64,000 nucleotides of DNA. Origin: Larix kaempferi (taxonomy: Eukaryota; Streptophyta; Pinopsida; Pinales; Pinaceae). This document shows positions 58,618-64,000 of this stretch, in pieces. The position numbers and the translations under genes were made by a program. The stretch lies in assembly GCA_027924585.1 (NCBI GenBank), contig BSBM01000261.1, positions 5,535,501-5,599,500 of the forward strand. Direction: 5' to 3'. Below the pieces are notes generated by a model, which was not told the origin of the DNA, searched no databases, and was given only the letters and a program-made list of their open reading frames with translations. The first letter of the stretch is position 1; each line of letters starts with the position of its first letter.

Positions 58618-58862
58618 TTTTTTAAAACAAAAAGCGATTATCTTTGTCTTGATAAAAGGATGAATAAATTTAGCAGAGCCATAAAAAAAATCCTCTTTTA
58701 TATTTCAGAGGTTCATAAATTGTAGCTTGCAAGATAAAACACATATTTACAGTCATCCAAAAGGAGGAATTGCTATCCCAAAATATAAAACTCCCTAAAC
58801 TGCTATAGATTTTCACATATTGACTAACTAACAAAATAAAAAAAGAACATTTAAAAAGGAAT
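58618..58862. other. Short AT-rich spacer
   Basis: Lies between the end of hAT copy 2 similarity and the stop codon of the reverse-strand ORF. It could be 3' untranslated sequence of that ORF. Confidence 0.4.
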
Positions 58863-59567
58863 CTAACTATTGGAATCACTATATGCTCCTTGGACGACAT
58901 AGAGAACATCATATTCATGTTCTTCACTATCAGAACTAAATGCATCATCATTTGAAACCTCTTCATCATTAACAACCTCATCATCATATGAATTTTCTTC
59001 CATATTCACCTCTGAATCATCTTCTTTATCTGTGTCATCATCATGGACAGATTTTTCTTCTGCATCATCTTCATTATCAACATCATCATCCTGGGAATCA
59101 CTGGAAATCTCTTTATATTCATCAGTAATAGCAACAAGATTTATATGCATACCCTCCGATCCATCTTTCAATCTAGAGGGGATATGAACTAGCTGAAGGA
59201 CTCAAGTACCATCACCATTCTTAAAGTTAAAGTTTTCATCATTTTTGGAAAATTTACCCCCAACTAAGTCTTCATGCTTTGACACAACAATATCTATTTC
59301 CTTCAACTTATTTCCATAGGCTCTAATAGGTGCTTGCATATTGGTGAAACGAGCTTCCATATTATCGTTAATTTGATGAGAGAATTGTTCAATTTGATCC
59401 ATCTGGTTGTCTAAGACTGGAGAATGCAAAACCAATTGGTGAACAACTTCAAACATACCCTCCATACGATCTCTCATCCATTTCAAGTGAGTACAAACAT
59501 ATTGAATACTAGCATTGGCTGCACTGACTTGTTTGGAAAGGTCCTCTAAAAGCTTTTCAATATCCAT
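58863..59567 (-). pseudogene. Unknown protein: coiled-coil N-terminus, acidic C-terminus, one internal stop
   Basis: From ATG 59567 the frame reads MDIEKLLEDLSKQVSAANAS and continues with a heptad-like helix (MRDRMEGMFEVVHQLVLHS, MDQIEQFSHQINDNMEARF). A single TGA at 59202-59204 interrupts it. The same frame continues 58863-59201 with a strongly acidic stretch (runs such as DDDVDNEDDAEE and DDDTDKEDDSE) and ends VVQGAYSDSNS. Total is 235 codons. The consistent frame across one stop suggests a recently decayed gene or retro-copy. I do not recognise the family. Possible splice-donor-like CAGGTAGG upstream hints at a genomic rather than processed origin, weakly. Confidence 0.45.
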
Positions 59568-60388
59568 GTTAATAATATTACTACAATTCCAAACAGAGTT
59601 GGAAATTCCAAAGCCACACCTACCTGGATAGGGTGAATAAACCATAAAATATAGGGAGGTCTCTCCAAAAGAGATAATACACACATCCTAGCCAATGATA
59701 AAAGATAGAGAGTTGGCAGAATAATAAGAGGGAAAAATAGGAATTACCTCTCTAACCAAGGAATAACTACTAACAACAATCACATCAAGCCTTAACCCAA
59801 AATTATCCACCAAAAGATCCAAAAGATCTGTATCCCAAACTTGACAAATAAGGGAGAGAACAGAGCCGCAACGAAATACCTTTGGAATTTTAGTAGGTCA
59901 ACCAAAGTGCCTATCTCCTCGATCTATGGAGAAGGCAGATGAAATTGCATCCCTCACCACTTTGGAAACATCCAAGAATACATCAAGAAGATCCAGTTCA
60001 AATAAATAGATAAGTAATGTTTCCTACTACATGTGGTCCCACACAGATATCACGTCCACCAAGTCATACTCTCTCAAGGTAGCAACCAAAGAATTGGTTG
60101 GACAAAGGTACATGTGCACAAGAAACCAAGGAGTTGGTCAAGCAAAGGCACAAGTGCACAAGCAAATCAAGAGAAGATTCCGGAATGCACAAGCAATCCT
60201 AAACACTGTATGGTCAAATATTGGGAGTGCACAAGAAGTATGAAATATATTATGGTTGAATAGTCCTGAAAGCGTGCAAGTCTCACCAATCAAAATATGC
60301 TTTCAATTATTGAGCATCCATAAGTTCCAAGAAAGGTGCAGCGATTGAAGTAAGCATATGCGCAAATTCCACGACCGATGATACAACA
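59568..60388. other. No supported gene
   Basis: Upstream flank of the acidic ORF, then A-rich DNA with recurring GTGCACAAG and ACAAG words (60110-60240) that grade into the tandem repeat. Two overlapping short forward frames (60031-60263) have no domain. Confidence 0.4.
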
Positions 60389-60668
60389 AGTGCACAATAC
60401 CCACAAGTAATGGTACCGTAAGGGTCAAAGTCCAACCAAGTCGAAGATCACATATGAGCAGGTTACATAAAGCATTAATACATCAAGTGCGCAAGACCCA
60501 CAAGTGATGGTACAACAAGGGTGAAAGTCCCACTAAGTCGAGGACCATGTTTATGCACATACCACAAAGTATCAGTATATCGAGATCTCAAGACTACACC
60601 GCTATGGTGTAAAGTTCCACTAAGTCGTGGACCATGGATGCGCAAGAATCACAAAGGATGACACATCA
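60389..60668 (+). repeat. Three diverged tandem units of about 90-97 bases
   Basis: Units begin near 60389, 60486 and 60580. Shared words are CAAGTGCGCAAGACCCACAA, GATGGTAC or CTATGGTG, AAAGTCC.A.TAAGTCG, GACCATG or GATCACAT, and CACAAAG near the unit end. They lie upstream of a TATA box, as direct repeats often do in LTR U3 regions. Confidence 0.65.
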
Positions 60669-60767
60669 ATAGCGTAGAAGATGACATGTGGAAAAAACAT
60701 AATCCATGAAGCAAGGAAGAAGGAATGCCACAACCAACTTGTGGACATACAATCCATGCAGGACATG

Positions 60768-60775
60768 TATAAATA
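60768..60775 (+). promoter_or_regulatory. TATA box, probably in an LTR-like region
   Basis: TATAAATA within ACATGTATAAATAGAG, 100 bases after the tandem repeat. Confidence 0.4.
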
Positions 60776-62075
60776 GAGATGCAAGTTGGAGATTTGAAGT
60801 AAGCTTGATGGCAAGGATATAGAGCTTCAAGAGGAAAATACAGATTTATATTCGGGGAATCAAGGGATCAAGGACATAACGGTATGATCTAGGGAGGAGT
60901 TGAGTGTGCACATGGAACAAAATGACATACTAATGGTGCGCAGAATGATGGTGTATATCTATGGCAGATGTACAAATACTGAAAGGCAGAATCACAGAAG
61001 AATGTGCAAGTGCGTGAGAGCCGAAACGACAGTATTTTTTGCAACACATAGATAGTCACATATGTGGTGAGATATAAGAACAAAGACATAACCGAAGTAT
61101 ATTAGAATATGCACAAAAGTTTCATTGATGCATGAACGTTGAAGTGAAGTGTCCGAAGCAAAGAAGTCCATTTGATGCGTGGTGACAGAAGCAACAACAA
61201 AATCCAGTATGCGCGTCATGATGAGGATGATCCGAGACAAGTGCATTAAACCGAAAGGACGAATCATTTGATGCACAACATGTTGTAGATTGTATAAAAT
61301 ACTGTGACATGTAAACAGAATAGACACATCTTAGTAAGTGCGTAGTTCCATCTGACACTGGTGCATAATCTCATATCAACAAGCTATCAATTTAAAGCAG
61401 TATATTATTAGTTGGTGATTGCAGTTGCGTAGTAGCAGAATAACATAGTGAACCATGATGCAGACTACAGTATCAACAACACACAATACATGATGTAAGT
61501 CATCAATAGAAGTAAATAATTGAGTGGAATGAGAAGTCAAGTGATGTATGTAGCACAGTGACAGCGAATTGTCTTCATACAAAGGTAGAACCTAACATAA
61601 CTAATATCATAATATTAGAAGTGTGTGTGAGTTTGAAGTTCAGTAAATAAACATCATATATTTTTCATTTAGGTGGTAGGACGGGGAAAGGAGCAGGAGT
61701 TTGTAGCCTCCTTCCAGTTGGTGTTGGAGAACCCAGGGAGTTGGTGCTTCCTTCCTATAAAACCAGGGGTCGCTGTCTCCTTCCAGTTGGTGCTGGTAAA
61801 CACAGAAATTCAGTGCTTCCTTGAATGCATTATTTTCATTGCAAAAGAGCATTCAGTGGTTTTCTCCCGATTGGGTTTCCTCGTCAAAATACTATGTGTT
61901 CTGTGTTATTTTTCTTGTTGCATATGTGGATGAATGTTTTATTTATGTTGGATGCATAATTAAAAGATGAATATTAAAGATAAGACTAATTTGTTAAAGA
62001 AGGTAAAAACAATTGATAACTGCGCTAATACTGATTCACCCCCCCCTCTCAGTGTTAAATTGATTCCAACATAAT
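60776..62075 (+). other. LTR-like non-coding stretch
   Basis: No gene. From the tandem repeat through the TATA box the DNA continues to GATTCACCCCCCCCTCTCAGTG (62032-62053) and ATTCCAACA, a C-rich ending reminiscent of plant copia LTR ends. The start is not identifiable and no primer site follows, so a solo or truncated LTR is only a suggestion. Confidence 0.35.
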
Positions 62076-62288
62076 CTACTTCAATTGCATACTGACACTA
62101 GGTGATGTTGATCCATCACATTTTTTAGACATAAAAAACATTAGTTTTTTATTTAGATATAAACACCATTATTTTTTATAAGTGTCATGATCTTGACTCG
62201 AGTGTACCATATTACAAAGCCATGGTTCCATATTATCATTGATTTACTATTACATGGGCATGTGTATGCATGCCTAATTTTGAAAAGA

Positions 62289-62317
62289 ATATATATATAT
62301 ATATAATAATAATAATT
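62289..62317. repeat. (AT)n then (AAT)n microsatellite
   Basis: About eight AT units followed by four ATA/AAT units. Confidence 0.9.
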
Positions 62318-62939
62318 TCTTGTTTTGGTTACAAGTGACCTCCTTTCTCTCTCCATCATGGGTTTTCCTTTTCAATACTCTCTCAAACACTTTTAGAGAA
62401 CACATGGTGTATTTTGGTTGTATAGAGCTCTCCTAACCTCACACATCATGGGGCATCTATTATCATGACGCTTTCATCTACTTGTGAGACTTCATTAATT
62501 TATATTGAATGCATAATAAATCAATCTCTAAAGAATATTATAAGATCAAACACTTGGAGGACGTGGCAATTAATCACTGCGATCATAAATCCACTCCATG
62601 ATTGACCATTTTGGAGAATGGTGTTGATCTCCCTTGTATTTGGTGTACATCTATGAAGTAAATCCTCCGAGAACTATGCCGTTAGTGTTACAATGATAAT
62701 TTTTCCAATTTCAGGGCTCATTAAAATGGAGTTGTACTCATTCCTAATGTAAATGAAATCACATAGGTGAATATTTGACATTCAAGCTTCATTTTAGATC
62801 CAACATGGATTCAAGAAATATATAATTTGAGGCCTTATCCGTCCATTTTAACAAGTTCAATGAGATTAATTTTATGCTACAACATTTTTTCCAAGGATTA
62901 TGAATTGCACTTGCTTCAATCCTTTTTGTTGAGCTTTGT
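62318..62939. other. No supported gene
   Basis: AT-rich DNA with no recognisable domain, repeat or signal. Confidence 0.5.
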
Positions 62940-63830
62940 CATGTCCCAAATTTTGCATTGGGTCACAATGTCCTAAGCCCATTGGCCATATGAGAGTTTG
63001 TCAAATTAAATGTTAAGGGTCAAATAATTGCCAAGGAGGAAAATTACTAGTTTCCTAGGTTGTGGGTGGAAGCATTGGGATTTGAAATAAGAAGGATACT
63101 AAATGATATGTGGACATTAGAATAACATAAATATTTAATAAAGGAGCTAAATAAATATATACAAGGGAAAATCAAAGTGGCATTTGACCATGAAGACACA
63201 TGGAGGAAGTGGGACCCACACAAGCTAGATTTTCTATGCCACATGGCATCCTCCTTTTGTCATTTCAAATCCATAAGAAGCCCAAGGGTCTTGGGATGAG
63301 TTTGAAGGTCAATATACTTGGAATGAATCAATTAAGTTCGAATTGGAGTGGAAGAGTAACTCCCATGGAAGAGGAAGAGGCATTTTGGAGATAGTGAGAC
63401 ACTTGGACTAGATTCCCTAACTCTATGAATACAATGATGAAGATGCTATGAAACCTATGACACAAATCAGACCTGAAGGTTGGAATCTGACATATATGAC
63501 ATGTCAGGGATAAAAATAGCCTCCAAGAGGGCGCTCAAGGGAGTTAGGGCAGCTAAGATGCTTCCACATGTGATTTGGTGGAAGTGGGAGACTAGGAATT
63601 GTTGTACAAGTGGCATCCTTTGGAATCTCTTCCCAACTTGAGTTGGAATGCATCTCTTGGAAGGAATTCCACCCATAGAGAGCTTGGAAACTTTATAAAT
63701 GTCAAGAACAAATAATGAATGCAACTTTTGATCGTTTTTATAATTTGCAATTGCATTTGTGAAGAGGGAGAGCTAGTGGAAGACTAGTTTCTTGCCTTAG
63801 CCAATTTCGAGGGTGAAAGATTCCCATCCA
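62940..63830 (+). repeat. Possible LTR (TGTCATGTCCC start, TATA at 63694)
   Basis: TGTCATGTCCCAAATTTTGC near 62937 resembles the start of plant gypsy LTRs, and TATAAAT at 63694-63700 lies about 750 bases downstream. No end, primer site or second copy is visible, so this is weak. Confidence 0.3.
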
Positions 63831-63859
63831 AGTTGGTAATTGGAAAGGCCACTCATGTT

Positions 63860-64000
63860 AAATTTTCAGAATTTACTTCAATATGATCTAGGATCTTAAC
63901 TGAGAGAACAACATGTACAACAAATCTACAACATATCAATCATGGACACAATAATGCAAGCACACAAGAGACACATAGTTTACTTGGGGAAAACCATAAA
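63860..64000 (-). repeat. Possible reverse-strand copia LTR end at window edge
   Basis: On the reverse strand the edge reads GGTTTTCCCCAAGTAAACTA then TGTGTCTCTTGTGTGC, similar to the U5 region of many plant copia LTRs. The element would continue beyond 64000. Confidence 0.35.

Noticed and set aside
60031-60263. Two short overlapping forward ORFs
   Set aside because: Repetitive ACAAG-rich DNA, two frames over the same bases, and no domain.
60389-60668. Possible CRISPR-like array
   Set aside because: Three long diverged tandem units with no unique spacers, in a plant genome.

Overview
This window looks like intergenic DNA from a large plant genome. I see no intact single-copy host gene, rRNA, tRNA or CRISPR array. 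Almost all of the readable protein sequence belongs to decayed transposable elements of plant-type families: Tat-lineage and chromovirus Ty3/gypsy elements, LINEs with a DUF4283-type ORF1 and a C-terminal RNase H, and a BED-finger hAT transposase family. The many stops and frameshifts, low GC outside a few spots, very long LTRs and several solo LTRs suggest a slowly purged genome. A gymnosperm is plausible, but that is inference.

Layout from left to right. Bases 1-9060 hold a heavily mutated forward Tat element (gag end, protease, repeated zinc knuckles, RT, RNase H, integrase, probable 3' LTR); its 5' end lies outside the window. Bases 9126-10125 carry a reverse-strand primer-binding-site remnant. 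Bases 10126-13490 are hAT copy 1. Bases 14041-35650 are one reverse-strand LINE (LINE-1 here), split by a solo LTR (16458-17868) inside its RT and by a 13.6-kb reverse-strand chromovirus-like element (21263-34885, with 4.4-kb LTRs) inside its ORF1.

Bases 36206-58617 are a second copy of the hAT family. It is split at 36842-55867 by a small-LTR chromovirus flanked by an exact CATAG duplication. That chromovirus contains a solo LTR (37824-40595, exact ATAAT duplication) and a forward LINE (LINE-2, 41448-49280, exact 16-base duplication inside the gag reading frame). It also contains a 4.3-kb foreign segment (about 49620-53915) with an almost open plant-mobile-domain-like (PMD) ORF. LINE-2 itself carries a truncated retroelement with a gag-like coiled-coil ORF. 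The right end (58618-64000) has a reverse-strand ORF of unknown function (coiled coil plus acidic tail), a three-unit tandem repeat, and LTR-like edges.

Removing each insert and one copy of its target duplication rejoins the interrupted reading frame in LINE-1 ORF1 (apart from one stop), LINE-1 RT, the hAT copy and the chromovirus gag, so the relative order of insertion can be read. The most unusual region is 49620-53941. There a PMD-like ORF has its own TATA box, CpG-rich GCGCGG palindrome clusters and diverged hairpin repeats, and it runs into the RNase H remnant of the surrounding retrotransposon.
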